The notes under the pieces: generated by a model
Told to the model about the DNA's origin: nothing
The model's input: the letters and a program-made list of their open reading frames with translations, nothing else
Database searches by the model: none
In this document: positions 1 to 8,999 of the stretch, piece by piece
How positions within the stretch are numbered: the stretch's first letter is position 1
Layout: each line of letters opens with the position of its first letter
Assembly (NCBI GenBank): GCA_964639245.1
Contig: CAZXCU010000019.1
Span: 31,883 to 95,882, forward strand
DNA: 64,000 bases
Direction of reading: 5' to 3'
Origin: SB15 sp964639245
Lineage (GTDB): Bacteria > Chloroflexota > Anaerolineae > Aggregatilineales > J027
Position numbers and translations under genes: made by a program

Positions 1-599
1 GTCGTCTGGTTGATGATCCTGATGCGCTGGCACAGGTCGCTTGTGAAGCGCTGCGGTTGTGCCACTTTGATCCCGATACAGGTGAAGATCTGCGCCGTGC
101 TCCTCGCGCACGTGAAGACTGCGAAGCAGCCTGCTATGATTGCCTCCTGAGCTATGGCAATCAGCGCGAACATCGTCATCTGGATCGAACCAGCATTCAA
201 CCTATATTGATGAGGCTAGCGCAGTCAGAAGTGTTGGTCAGCTCCAGCGCATCATCCCGGGATCATCACCTCGATGCGCTCATACGGCAGTGTGATTCTG
301 AACTCGAACGCGACTGGCTGCGCTATCTGCACGAATATAGTTTGCGCCTGCCGGATAAAACACAGGTCTATTTAGAAGACTGTCAGACACGTCCGGATTT
401 CCTGTATGAGGGCAGCGGTATCTATGCTGCCATTTATATTGATGGCTCCCATCATGATCATCCCCATCGCCAGAATCGGGACCGCCAGCAGCAGGACTGT
501 CTCGAAGATTATGGCTATCGAGTCATCCGCTTTGGTTATCGGGATGATTGGGAGGCCACCATTCGCGCCAATCAACATATTTTTGGAGGGAAAGCATGA
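1..599 (+). CDS. DUF1998-type SF2 helicase, C-terminal part (DISARM DrmA/DrmB-like), 5' end outside window
   Basis: The reading frame is open from base 3, so the gene begins left of the window. The visible part starts with the end of a DUF1998 region, whose cysteine cluster (CEAACYDCLLSY, then an NQ...H..LDR stretch) is typical of helicases of the DISARM and MrfA type. After about 60 residues comes a tail resembling a Vsr/DUF559-type nuclease fold (RPDFLY, then IDGSHHDH and YRVIRF). The stop codon overlaps the start of the SNF2 helicase gene (ATGA), which shows a tight operon. In DISARM, the DUF1998 protein works with a partner helicase to act on phage DNA. Whether this is DrmB, a DrmA-DrmB-like fusion or another DUF1998 helicase cannot be decided without the upstream part. 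Confidence 0.75.
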   Translation, partial: RLVDDPDALAQVACEALRLCHFDPDTGEDLRRAPRAREDCEAACYDCLLSYGNQREHRHLDRTSIQPILMRLAQSEVLVSSSASSRDHHLDALIRQCDSELERDWLRYLHEYSLRLPDKTQVYLEDCQTRPDFLYEGSGIYAAIYIDGSHHDHPHRQNRDRQQQDCLEDYGYRVIRFGYRDDWEATIRANQHIFGGKA

Positions 600-3445
600 C
601 CTTTGCAGTCGGATCGTTGGTGCGTGTACGTGGGCGTGAATGGGTTGTTCTGCCTGATTCTACGGATGAACTGGTGATGGTGCGTCCGCTGGGTGGTACG
701 GAGGATGAGGTCACAGGCATTTTTACTGAGCTTGAGGATATTGAGTCTGCCACCTTTGCTTTACCTGATCCTGAGCAGGTTGGCGATTATCGTTCAGCAC
801 GGCTGCTGCGTGCCGCTGTCCGATTGGGCTTCCGTTCCAGCGCGGGACCTTTTCGATCCTTTGCCCGTATCAATGTTGAGCCGCGTCCGTATCAGCTTGT
901 CCCCCTCTTGATGGCGCTCAAGCTCGATCCCATCCGTATTCTCATTGCGGATGATGTCGGAATTGGCAAGACCGTTGAAGCGCTGTTGGTGGCGCGTGAA
1001 CTGCTGGATCGCGGTGAGATAGAACACCTTGCTGTTCTATGCCCGCCACAGCTTGCCGAACAATGGCAGGGGGAGCTGCGCGAGAAATTTTATATTGAAG
1101 CCGAACTCGTGCTACCCAGCACTGCCACTCGCCTCGAACGCCATCTTCGCATGGGCGAGTCGATCTTTGATCGCTATCCATTCGTCGTTGTTTCAACCGA
1201 TTTCATCAAATCGGAGCGGCGGCGCGATGAATTTATCCGCACTGCACCGGAACTGGTCATTATCGACGAAGCGCACACTGTTGCCCATTCTACTGACAAA
1301 CGTGGAGGTCGCCACCAGCGTTTTGAGCTGGCGGAGGCACTCTCGCAGGATGAATCACGCCACCTGATCCTAGTCACAGCCACGCCGCACAGTGGGAAAG
1401 AAGAAGCTTTCCGTTCGCTGCTCTCGCTGCTCAATCCTGAATTCGCTGATCTCCCCGACGATCTCACCGGGCAGGAAAATGAGCAGCTACGTCGCCAACT
1501 CGCGCAGTATTTTGTCCAGCGACGGCGTGGCGACATTACCGCCTATCTTGATACCGAAACGCCCTTCCCGGAACGTGTATACACCGAAGAAACCTACACG
1601 CTGTCCAATGAATACCGCCGCCTCTTTGACCGTGTACTGACTTATGCGCGTGAAACCGTGCTGGAACCGGGTGAAGGCTATCGCCAGCGGGTACGCTGGT
1701 GGTCAGCATTAGCACTGCTGCGTTCACTGGCCTCCAGTCCTGCTGCTGCCGCCGCAACTCTGCGAAGCCGCGCTGCTACCACTGAAGCCAAAACTGAAGA
1801 AGAAGTGGATGAAATCGGGCGACGAACGGTGCTGGATTTGATGAATGATGAAAGTGCTGAGGGGATAGATGTGATTCCCGGCGGCGATACCACTGATCCC
1901 GATCAGAAGGACAGCAGCACCCGCCGCCGTTTGCTGGACATGGCACGCGCCTCTGAAGCCTTACAGGGAGAAGCCGATCACAAGCTACTCAAGCTGATCG
2001 ACATCGTGAAAAGCCTGCTGCGCGATGGCTACAATCCGATCATCTTCTGCCGCTTTATCCCGACGGTGGCTTACCTCACCAATGCTCTGCGCGATAACCT
2101 GCGAAATGTCACGATTTCCGGCATTACCGGGGAACTGCCGCCCGCCGAGCGCGAGGAACGAGTTCACCAGCTTGCTCAGGCGAATAAGCGTGTGCTGGTC
2201 TGCACTGACTGCCTCAGCGAAGGGATTAACCTGCAAGATGGCTTTGACTCGGTGATTCACTACGATCTCTCCTGGAATCCGACCCGACATGAGCAGCGTG
2301 AGGGTCGCGTGGATCGCTATGGGCAACAGAAACCGCATGTCAAGGTCGTGACCTATTACGGCATCGACAATCAGATTGATGGCATTGTGCTGGATGTGCT
2401 GCTGCGAAAGCACCGCACCATTCGTAACTCATTGGGGATTTCCGTGCCTGTGCCGGGTAACAGTGAGGATGTAGTCGAGGCGATTTTTGAAGGGCTTCTC
2501 CTCAAGGAAGATCGGGATTTCTATCAATCTGCATTGCCCGGCTTTGAAGCCCATATCAAGCCGCGCCAGCTTGAACTTGATAATTTATGGGATAAGGCAG
2601 CCGAGCGCGAAAAGCGCTCCCGCACGATGTTTGCCCAGCAGACTATCAAAGTCGATGAAGTGGCAGAGGAACTGGCCGCAGCGCGAGAGGCCGTTGGCTC
2701 CGGGATTGATGTTGCCGCGTTTATGAAAGACGCGATGCAGATGCACAATGGTATGGTCTCGCAGAATGGCGCAGTTAAATTTGACCTAACCGAAGTGCCG
2801 CGTGGCTTACGCGAGTTAATTTTCCGGGATTCAACACAGACCGAATTTTCTGCTCGATTTGAGCTTCCCGTTAAACAGGGACAGGAATATCTCACGCGCA
2901 CCCATCCAATTGTGGAATCCCTCGCAGCCTATGTGATGAATACCGCGCTGGATGCTACCGAAATCGAACATGGGCAGCCACGCGCTCGCCGCTCTGGGGC
3001 CGTCCGCACCAGCCATGTGCAGCGCCGGACAACCCTTCTGTTGATACGCCTACGCTATCATCTGATTACCAAAATCGGGAGTGAGGAACGCCAGCTACTC
3101 GCCGAAGACAGCCTGATTCTTGGATTTGAAGGCTCCCCTGAGAATGCAGTATGGATTGAGTCCGCGCAGGCCGAACAGCTTTTGCAGGCTGAACCCGATG
3201 ACAATATTCATCCACAGGAAGCTGCCGATTATGTGCGACGGGTGGTGGACGGTTTTGAGCATCTCGCACCTAAGCTGAATGAAATAGCCGAGCAACGCGG
3301 CGCAGAACTGCTCGATGCTCACCGCCGAGTACGGGCTGCCTCCCGACAGCGTGGTGTCCGTTATGCTGTTGAGCCTCAGCTTCCGCCGGACGTTCTCGGA
3401 ATTTATGTGTTTCTCCCAGTGATGAGGAGGCAATCAAATGACTAA
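596..3445 (+). CDS. drmD: SNF2-family helicase, DISARM DrmD-like
   Basis: A 949-residue SF2/SNF2 ATPase. The N-terminal ~70 residues form a small beta-rich domain common in DrmD-type proteins. Walker A (DDVGIGKT) is at about residues 119-126 and the DEAH box at about 224-227. The second helicase lobe, with SEGINLQ and the REGRVDRYGQ arginine-finger region, is at about 540-580. A long C-terminal alpha-rich region follows. The start at 596 is chosen over an upstream in-frame ATG because it has a GGAGGG ribosome site (585-590) and overlaps the previous stop codon. In type 1 DISARM, DrmD is the class-marking helicase next to the adenine methylase, and that order is seen here with one extra small gene in between. 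Its mechanism here is inferred from the family. Confidence 0.82.
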   Translation: MTFAVGSLVRVRGREWVVLPDSTDELVMVRPLGGTEDEVTGIFTELEDIESATFALPDPEQVGDYRSARLLRAAVRLGFRSSAGPFRSFARINVEPRPYQLVPLLMALKLDPIRILIADDVGIGKTVEALLVARELLDRGEIEHLAVLCPPQLAEQWQGELREKFYIEAELVLPSTATRLERHLRMGESIFDRYPFVVVSTDFIKSERRRDEFIRTAPELVIIDEAHTVAHSTDKRGGRHQRFELAEALSQDESRHLILVTATPHSGKEEAFRSLLSLLNPEFADLPDDLTGQENEQLRRQLAQYFVQRRRGDITAYLDTETPFPERVYTEETYTLSNEYRRLFDRVLTYARETVLEPGEGYRQRVRWWSALALLRSLASSPAAAAATLRSRAATTEAKTEEEVDEIGRRTVLDLMNDESAEGIDVIPGGDTTDPDQKDSSTRRRLLDMARASEALQGEADHKLLKLIDIVKSLLRDGYNPIIFCRFIPTVAYLTNALRDNLRNVTISGITGELPPAEREERVHQLAQANKRVLVCTDCLSEGINLQDGFDSVIHYDLSWNPTRHEQREGRVDRYGQQKPHVKVVTYYGIDNQIDGIVLDVLLRKHRTIRNSLGISVPVPGNSEDVVEAIFEGLLLKEDRDFYQSALPGFEAHIKPRQLELDNLWDKAAEREKRSRTMFAQQTIKVDEVAEELAAAREAVGSGIDVAAFMKDAMQMHNGMVSQNGAVKFDLTEVPRGLRELIFRDSTQTEFSARFELPVKQGQEYLTRTHPIVESLAAYVMNTALDATEIEHGQPRARRSGAVRTSHVQRRTTLLLIRLRYHLITKIGSEERQLLAEDSLILGFEGSPENAVWIESAQAEQLLQAEPDDNIHPQEAADYVRRVVDGFEHLAPKLNEIAEQRGAELLDAHRRVRAASRQRGVRYAVEPQLPPDVLGIYVFLPVMRRQSND

Positions 3446-3899
3446 AGTGGATTTACTCAGAGATGTTATTCAACAAATTGCTGATAGTGACCCTGAATTT
3501 TTTACCATCAAAGGTCATGGCATAGGCAATCACGCAACCAATATCTTCATCCGCAAGGTTCATGATACCGCGCTGAAAGTGTTTGGTCAGGATTGTGCGG
3601 AGCAGAAAATCTGTGGAGATAACAGTCAAGCAGTTGACTTCTACTTTGAAGACGAAGAAACCATTGTTGAGATTGCACTGGGGCTCAAAAAACCAAACAC
3701 AGAATTTGAGAAGGATATTTTCAAGGCATTATTAGCGCAAGAGAAGAAGCCTCTCAAAAGGCTAGTGCTTATTGGGAAACCCGGCGCTAGAAAAAAATGT
3801 GAACAGCCCGGTCGGAAAGCAGTCATTGACTGGGTTTGGCGACACTTCAAAATAGAAATTGAAGTATACGATATTCAGAATAATCACCTTTACAGCTAA
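3438..3899 (+). CDS. Small protein inside DISARM-like operon, possible PD-(D/E)XK nuclease fold
   Basis: A 153-residue protein I do not recognise by family. It starts 8 bases inside the end of drmD with a good ribosome site (AGGAGG about 8 bases upstream), so it is translated as part of the operon. The middle shows an acidic strand pair (AVDFYF, then TIVEIALGLKKP), which recalls the D...ExK core of PD-(D/E)XK nucleases, although the second motif is E-x-A rather than E-x-K. A lysine-rich helix and RLVLIGKPG strand follow. Base composition is clearly more AT-rich than in drmD or most of the methyltransferase gene, which suggests separate origin. The position between the helicase and the methylase suggests an effector or accessory subunit. 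This is inference from context and weak motif resemblance only. Confidence 0.6.
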   Translation: MTKVDLLRDVIQQIADSDPEFFTIKGHGIGNHATNIFIRKVHDTALKVFGQDCAEQKICGDNSQAVDFYFEDEETIVEIALGLKKPNTEFEKDIFKALLAQEKKPLKRLVLIGKPGARKKCEQPGRKAVIDWVWRHFKIEIEVYDIQNNHLYS

Positions 3900-3907
3900 A
3901 GAGCGCT

Positions 3908-6900
3908 ATGAAAACCAACATTTTCACCACCATTCGTACTGAGGGCGCACTCCTGCCCGCCGATTTGCTCCAGCGCATTGTTGATGGCAAGGTGGATGGC
4001 CTCACACCCGAAAGCTACCACTATTCCGGCGAACGCCTGAACGAAATCATCAATCGGGCATGGAACACTTTGCAAGGGGCATGGAGCAATTTTAAATCCG
4101 CACAGGAAATGTTACCCAAAAGTGATCCCGGCACAACCATCACCCGCGAACGCTGGCTGCTGCCTCTTTTCCGCGAACTTGATTATGGGCGCTTACCGAC
4201 TGCCCCTGCCGTTGAGATCGACGGGCGCAGCTATCCCATCTCGCATGGCTGGGGCAATGTGCCGATTCATCTGGTCGGTGTAAATGTTGATCTGGATCGC
4301 CGCTCACCGGGAGTCACAGGCGCAGCGACCGCCAGCCCGCACAGCCTCCTGCAAATTTACTTGAACCGCAGCAGCGACAACCTGTGGGGTTTTGTCAGCA
4401 ACGGCCATAAGCTCCGCATTTTGCGCGACAATGCCACCCTGACGCGGCAGGCCTATGTCGAATTTGATTTGCAGGCGATGATGGAAGGTGAAGTGTACAG
4501 CGATTTTGTGCTGCTCTGGCTGCTCTGCCATCAATCCCGTGTGGAAGGCGATAAACCGGCTGACTGCTGGCTGGAGCGCTGGATGAAAAACGCCGAGCAA
4601 CAGGGAACCCGCGCCCTTGACCAGCTCAGGGACGGGGTGGAGCAGGCGATCACGGCGCTTGGATTGGGTTTTATTGAACATCCCTCCAATACCGCGCTGC
4701 GAGATGTGCTGACGAATGGCACGCTTGATAAACAGGATTACTACCGCCAGCTCCTGCGGATTGTCTATCGCCTGCTTTTCCTGTTCACGGCTGAGGATCG
4801 AGAGTTGCTGCTTGACCCTCAAGCAGACGAGACCGCCCGTGAGCGTTACCTGAAATTTTACTCGACTGCCCGCCTCCGCCGGATTGCGGAAAGGCTAAAA
4901 GGCACACGCCACGCCGACCTCTGGGAAAGTCTGCGGTTGGTCATGAATCTGCTCTCCGGCGAAAACTCCCCTCGCCTTAAGGGAGAGGGGTTAGGGGTGA
5001 GGATGGGACTTGTCCCCCTTGGCTCTTATCTTTTTCGCCCGGATGCCGTGCGGGATGTCATCAACTGCCACCTGAGCAACCAGCATTTACTCGACGCGAT
5101 CCGCGCCCTCTCGCTGACCTATGACGATCAGGCACGGGTTTATCGCACCGTCGATTACCGCAATCTTGGCCCCGAAGAACTCGGCAGCATTTACGAAAGT
5201 CTGCTGGAACTTCACCCGATTATCAACATTCCGGCACGGGGATTTGCGCTGGCAACCGCAGGCGGCAACGAACGCAAAACCACTGGCAGTTACTATACGC
5301 CGACCTCCTTGATCAATGCGCTGCTCGATTCCGCCCTCGATCCTGTGTTGAACGAAGCGCTCAACCCCCACCAACCTCCCCCACGGGCGGGGGAGGCAAC
5401 CGAACAGCGTATCCTTGCCCTCAAAATCTGCGATCCGGCCTGTGGCAGCGGACATTTTTTGATTGCTGCCGCCCACCGCATTGCCAAAGCGCTTGCTTTT
5501 GTTCGCACAGGCGAGGAAGAACCCACCCCCGCCGCGATTCAGGAAGCCAAACGGGATGTCATCGGACACTGCATTTATGGCGTGGATATTAACCCGATGG
5601 CGGTGGAACTCTGCAAGGTCAATTTGTGGATGGAAGCGCTTGAACCCGGCAAACCGCTGTCTTTCCTTGACCATCGGATTCTGGTGGGGAACAGTTTACT
5701 CGGCACGACCCCGCGTTTGATGGCAAACGGCATTCCCGATGAGGCCTTCAACCCCATCGAGGGCGATGATAAAGCGGTGGTGAGCAGCGCCAAAAAGCAA
5801 AATCGCAAGGAACGGCAGGCACGCGAGACCGGACAGCGTAGCATGTTTGAAATTATCGCGCCACCCGCCGATTACCACCATCTCGCTGCCGAAGTGCGCG
5901 GTTTAGAAGCGCTTGACGATGACACGCTGACGGGCATCCAGCAGAAGGAACAGCGCTACCGGGAGCTTGCCAACGACCCCGAATACCAGAAGGCACGCGG
6001 ATTGGCGGATGCGTGGTGCGCGGCGTTTGTCTGGCATAAAACGGACTCCCCTCTCCAAACCGTTGGAGAGGGGCAGGGGGTGAGGCTCCTCCCCATGACT
6101 GACCTCACCTACCAACTTTTGACCCGCCAGCCCTTTGATGACCGCTTTGAGGACATGCGAGCCTATACCGCCCGCCTTGCCGACCAATACCAGTTTTTTC
6201 ACTGGCATGTGGCCTTCCCCGATGTCTTTAGTGTGCCGGACGACCTGACCACCGCCGAAAACGAACAAACCGGTTGGAACGGTGGCTTTGATTGTGTGCT
6301 GGGCAATCCGCCGTGGGATCAGGTTCAATTAGATGATAGAGAGTTCTTTGCAATTTCAGCGCCCGAAATTGCTGCCGCTAATACTATGGCAACACGAAAA
6401 AAGTTGATTAAAGAGCTTGAGGAAAAAAGCCCAGAACTGTATAAAGAATATCTTGACGCAATCCGTCTAACGGAAGGTATTCAGCATTTTATTCACGCAA
6501 GTAATAGATACCCACTAACTAGCTATGGTAGGCTGAACACATCATCATTATTTGCTGAGGCGGTCAGACTAATACAATCTCCATTCAGCAAGGTTGGATT
6601 GATTCTACCTTCAGGAATTGCAACGGATTCCTTTAATCAATTTTTCTTTCAGGATTTAATGCGTCAAAAAGCGCTTGAAAGTCTATTGAGCTTTTTTGAG
6701 ATTCGATTGATGTTCATTGACACAGATAGTCGTAATCCGTTCTGTTTATTTACATTGACCGGATCAAACCAACCTGCATCAGAAGGGGCTTCATTTGTTT
6801 TCTTTGCTCGGAGTATGGACGAAATTAAAGATGCTGATCGGCGTTTTATGCTAACTGCATCTGATATATTACTTTTGAACCCGAACACACAGACATGCCC

Positions 6901-8017
6901 AGTATTTCAAAGTCGGCGTGATGCGGAGCTAACTAAGAAAATCTACAGCAGCATTCCTATATTAGCCAATGAACCCGAACAATACGATCCTTGGGGCGCA
7001 AATTTTAAACTTATGTACATGATGAATACTGATTCATATCTCTTCTTAGAAGCTAACAATTTGCTAGCTTATAGTTCACAGCTTATTGGGAATATTTACT
7101 TAAAGAACAACGAGATGTATCTTCCTCTATACGAAGGTAAAATGCTTTACCAGTTTGACCATCGGTTCGGTACCTATGAAGGTACAACGATACGCGATAT
7201 GTCATATAGTGAAAAACGCCATTCGGATCATTATCCCACTCCGCGTTATTGGGTATCTCAGCAGAATGTTGAAGAGCGATTAATTGACTGGAATTATGAG
7301 TGGTTAGTGGGTTATAGAGGCATTACAAATACAGCAAGCGAACGCTCTAATATATTTGCTATTTTACCAAGAATAGCAATGGGTAACAGCGCTCCTGTTT
7401 TGCCATTGAATAATGCAGAGGCTGAAACCGTTATAGCATTTGTATCGAACATGAATAGTTTTGTACTTGATTATGTATCTAGGCAGAAAATTGGCGGTAA
7501 TAATTTAAACGTGTTCATAGTTAAACAATTCGCTGTACTGCCGCCCCATACCTACACCCCCACCCTGCTCGATTTCATTGTGCCGCGTGTGCTGGAACTG
7601 TCCTACACCGCGTGGGATTTGCAACCCTTCGCGCAGGATGTCGGCTACAACGGCGCACCCTTCATCTGGGATGAAGAACGGCGTTTTGTCATGCGCTGCG
7701 AACTCGACGCGCTGTATTTTCATCTGTATCACATCGCCCGTGAGGATGTGGATTACATCATGGACACCTTCCCGATTGTGCGCCGCAAAGATGAGTCCGC
7801 TTACGGGGAATATCGCACCAAACGGGTCATTCTGGAAATGTACGACCAGATGGCGCAGCTTCCGAAAATCGAAGTTCCCGCACCCAAAAGTCCCCCTCCA
7901 CTTGCGGGGGAGGGGTTAGGGGTGGGGGCATATGCGGTGCCGGATGTCGCGCAGTTCGTGACATGGCTCACCCCGCCCCCCGCCGATCCGGGCGTGGCAC
8001 ATCAGAATACAAGATAA
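3908..8017 (+). CDS. drmMI: Large N6-adenine DNA methyltransferase, DISARM DrmMI-like (Eco57I/class I type)
   Basis: A 1369-residue protein. The N-terminal ~450 residues are the helical region usual in large Eco57I-type enzymes. Motif I (DPACGSGHF) is near residue 508 and motif IV (NPPW) near residue 799, as in N6-adenine methyltransferases using S-adenosylmethionine. In DISARM the methylase marks host DNA so that the helicases spare it. The stretch from about 6320 to 7540 (residues ~805-1210), where target recognition is expected, is far more AT-rich than the flanks, suggesting exchange of the specificity region. Four short GC-rich palindromes lie in frame within the gene (listed separately), three encoding a GEG(L/Q)GV-like peptide. 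No nuclease motif was recognised in this chain, so it could act alone as a methylase or, less likely, as a type IIG-like enzyme. Confidence 0.8.
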   Translation: MKTNIFTTIRTEGALLPADLLQRIVDGKVDGLTPESYHYSGERLNEIINRAWNTLQGAWSNFKSAQEMLPKSDPGTTITRERWLLPLFRELDYGRLPTAPAVEIDGRSYPISHGWGNVPIHLVGVNVDLDRRSPGVTGAATASPHSLLQIYLNRSSDNLWGFVSNGHKLRILRDNATLTRQAYVEFDLQAMMEGEVYSDFVLLWLLCHQSRVEGDKPADCWLERWMKNAEQQGTRALDQLRDGVEQAITALGLGFIEHPSNTALRDVLTNGTLDKQDYYRQLLRIVYRLLFLFTAEDRELLLDPQADETARERYLKFYSTARLRRIAERLKGTRHADLWESLRLVMNLLSGENSPRLKGEGLGVRMGLVPLGSYLFRPDAVRDVINCHLSNQHLLDAIRALSLTYDDQARVYRTVDYRNLGPEELGSIYESLLELHPIINIPARGFALATAGGNERKTTGSYYTPTSLINALLDSALDPVLNEALNPHQPPPRAGEATEQRILALKICDPACGSGHFLIAAAHRIAKALAFVRTGEEEPTPAAIQEAKRDVIGHCIYGVDINPMAVELCKVNLWMEALEPGKPLSFLDHRILVGNSLLGTTPRLMANGIPDEAFNPIEGDDKAVVSSAKKQNRKERQARETGQRSMFEIIAPPADYHHLAAEVRGLEALDDDTLTGIQQKEQRYRELANDPEYQKARGLADAWCAAFVWHKTDSPLQTVGEGQGVRLLPMTDLTYQLLTRQPFDDRFEDMRAYTARLADQYQFFHWHVAFPDVFSVPDDLTTAENEQTGWNGGFDCVLGNPPWDQVQLDDREFFAISAPEIAAANTMATRKKLIKELEEKSPELYKEYLDAIRLTEGIQHFIHASNRYPLTSYGRLNTSSLFAEAVRLIQSPFSKVGLILPSGIATDSFNQFFFQDLMRQKALESLLSFFEIRLMFIDTDSRNPFCLFTLTGSNQPASEGASFVFFARSMDEIKDADRRFMLTASDILLLNPNTQTCPVFQSRRDAELTKKIYSSIPILANEPEQYDPWGANFKLMYMMNTDSYLFLEANNLLAYSSQLIGNIYLKNNEMYLPLYEGKMLYQFDHRFGTYEGTTIRDMSYSEKRHSDHYPTPRYWVSQQNVEERLIDWNYEWLVGYRGITNTASERSNIFAILPRIAMGNSAPVLPLNNAEAETVIAFVSNMNSFVLDYVSRQKIGGNNLNVFIVKQFAVLPPHTYTPTLLDFIVPRVLELSYTAWDLQPFAQDVGYNGAPFIWDEERRFVMRCELDALYFHLYHIAREDVDYIMDTFPIVRRKDESAYGEYRTKRVILEMYDQMAQLPKIEVPAPKSPPPLAGEGLGVGAYAVPDVAQFVTWLTPPPADPGVAHQNTR
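4966..5002. repeat. Intragenic GC-rich palindromic repeat, copy 1
   Basis: A C-rich arm (CTCCCCTCGCC) is followed at once by a G-rich arm (GGGAGAGGGGTTAGGGGTGAGG). The insertion keeps the methyltransferase frame and encodes a KGEGLGVR-like peptide. It shares the G-rich arm with copies 3 and 4. Confidence 0.75.
5375..5396. repeat. Intragenic GC-rich palindromic repeat, copy 2 (short form)
   Basis: CCTCCCCC and GGGGGAGG form an 8-base stem around ACGGGC. It is in frame in the methyltransferase gene and adds a proline/glycine-rich peptide just before motif I. It lacks the TTAGGGGTGAGG tail of the other copies. Confidence 0.65.
6046..6085. repeat. Intragenic GC-rich palindromic repeat, copy 3
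   Basis: CTCCCCTCTCC and GGAGAGGGG form the arms around AAACCGTT, followed by CAGGGGGTGAGG. In frame, it encodes a VGEGQGVR-like peptide inside the methyltransferase. Confidence 0.75.
7891..7928. repeat. Intragenic GC-rich palindromic repeat, copy 4
   Basis: TCCCCCTCCAC and GCGGGGGAGGGG form the arms, followed by TTAGGGGTGGGGG. In frame, it encodes an AGEGLGVG-like peptide near the methyltransferase C-terminus. Confidence 0.75.
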
Positions 8018-8018
8018 G

Positions 8019-8046
8019 TTGACAAACATTTGAAACTACTTATAAT
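8019..8046 (+). promoter_or_regulatory. Sigma-70-type promoter for the DinD/BRO-like gene
   Basis: TTGACA (8019-8024) and TATAAT (8041-8046) match both consensus boxes exactly, with a 16-base spacer. It begins right after the methyltransferase stop codon, so the next gene has its own strong promoter. Confidence 0.8.
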
Positions 8047-8075
8047 TTAAGTAACTTGAAATTTAAGTAAGTTGA
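8046..8075 (+). promoter_or_regulatory. Tandem direct repeat, probable operator over the transcription start
   Basis: Two 14-base copies with one mismatch, TTTAAGTAACTTGA (8046-8059) and TTTAAGTAAGTTGA (8062-8075), lie with a 16-base period between the -10 box and the start codon. The stretch 8054-8068 is also an imperfect palindrome around AAATTT. Such a placement suits a repressor site. The second copy runs into the GAGG ribosome site. Confidence 0.6.
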
Positions 8076-8083
8076 GGTGTCTT

Positions 8084-8923
8084 ATGTCTAACCTTATTCC
8101 AGAGATGTCAGTTGATGGTAGCCTAATTCGTAAAGAGTGGTTTGGGGAAGAATGGTATTACAGCGTAATAGATATTATCGGGGTTTTACTGGACGCTGAT
8201 AGAAAAGCGGCTCAAAACTACTACCATGTCATGAAAGGTCGTCTCAAAAGAGAGGGGAACGAAACTCTTACAGATTGTAAGAGGTTGAAACTGGTAGCCG
8301 ACGATGGCAAAATGCGGCTAACCGATGTGATGAATACTGAACAGGTCTTAAGGCTCATTCAATCTATACCATCTCCCAAAGCAGAACCCCTCAAGCTGTG
8401 GCTGGCACAGGTCGGAGCGCAGCGGTTGGAAGAAACAGAAGACCCGGAACTTGGTCTATTTCGTTCACTGGAAAGAACGGTCGATGAATATCAGCGTATT
8501 GGCAAGCCGGATAGCTGGATTGCGCTACGGATTGAAGGCATCGTCACACGCAAACGCTTTGTTGACGCACTCAAAAACGCAGTGATTGATGAACTGCCGA
8601 GTATGTATGCCCAAACTACAGATCGATTGTACAGAGGCTTATGGAATCGTACAACCACCCAACTCCGAGCAGCCTTGGAGATTACCCCTAAACAGAATCC
8701 CCGCGATTACTTTGGTAAATATGCGCTCATGTACACCCGTATGGCAGAAGAATTATCGGCTGATCGCCTTAACGATGCAGAAACCGTGACCCTACATACG
8801 GCGATGGATATTGTGTGGGAAGCAGCGAAGTTATTTCACAAACAGGCAAAAGAACTCGCCGAAGCAGTGGGTTACGATTTAGTGACCGAAAAGCCGTTGC
8901 TGCCAAAGAAAACGAAAAAGTAG
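8084..8923 (+). CDS. BRO-N/DinD-like protein
   Basis: A 279-residue protein resembling the DNA-damage-inducible protein D family. The N-terminal ~110 residues match a BRO-N-type domain (an IRKEWF..EWYYSVIDII start, then a PLKLWLAQVG stretch). The C-terminal half is a helical region with KRFVDALK and DYFGKYALMYTRMAEE stretches. ATG at 8084 is preferred to the TTG at 8072 because GAGG lies 6 bases upstream of it. The family is common in phages and mobile islands and is sometimes under SOS control; its biochemical role is unknown. Here it sits between the DISARM-like operon and a NERD-helicase, and its own promoter with repeated operator suggests regulated expression. Confidence 0.75.
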   Translation: MSNLIPEMSVDGSLIRKEWFGEEWYYSVIDIIGVLLDADRKAAQNYYHVMKGRLKREGNETLTDCKRLKLVADDGKMRLTDVMNTEQVLRLIQSIPSPKAEPLKLWLAQVGAQRLEETEDPELGLFRSLERTVDEYQRIGKPDSWIALRIEGIVTRKRFVDALKNAVIDELPSMYAQTTDRLYRGLWNRTTTQLRAALEITPKQNPRDYFGKYALMYTRMAEELSADRLNDAETVTLHTAMDIVWEAAKLFHKQAKELAEAVGYDLVTEKPLLPKKTKK

Positions 8924-8999
8924 GTGACAGGATTAAAAATACTCATTTTAGACTATAATTAGCTTGCTCAAGAAAAATGAGATGGCTGGAATATTTGTC

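Noticed and set aside
5087..5674. 195-residue ORF on the minus strand inside the methyltransferase gene
   Set aside because: Antisense shadow of the true gene; no ribosome site and composition driven by the coding strand.
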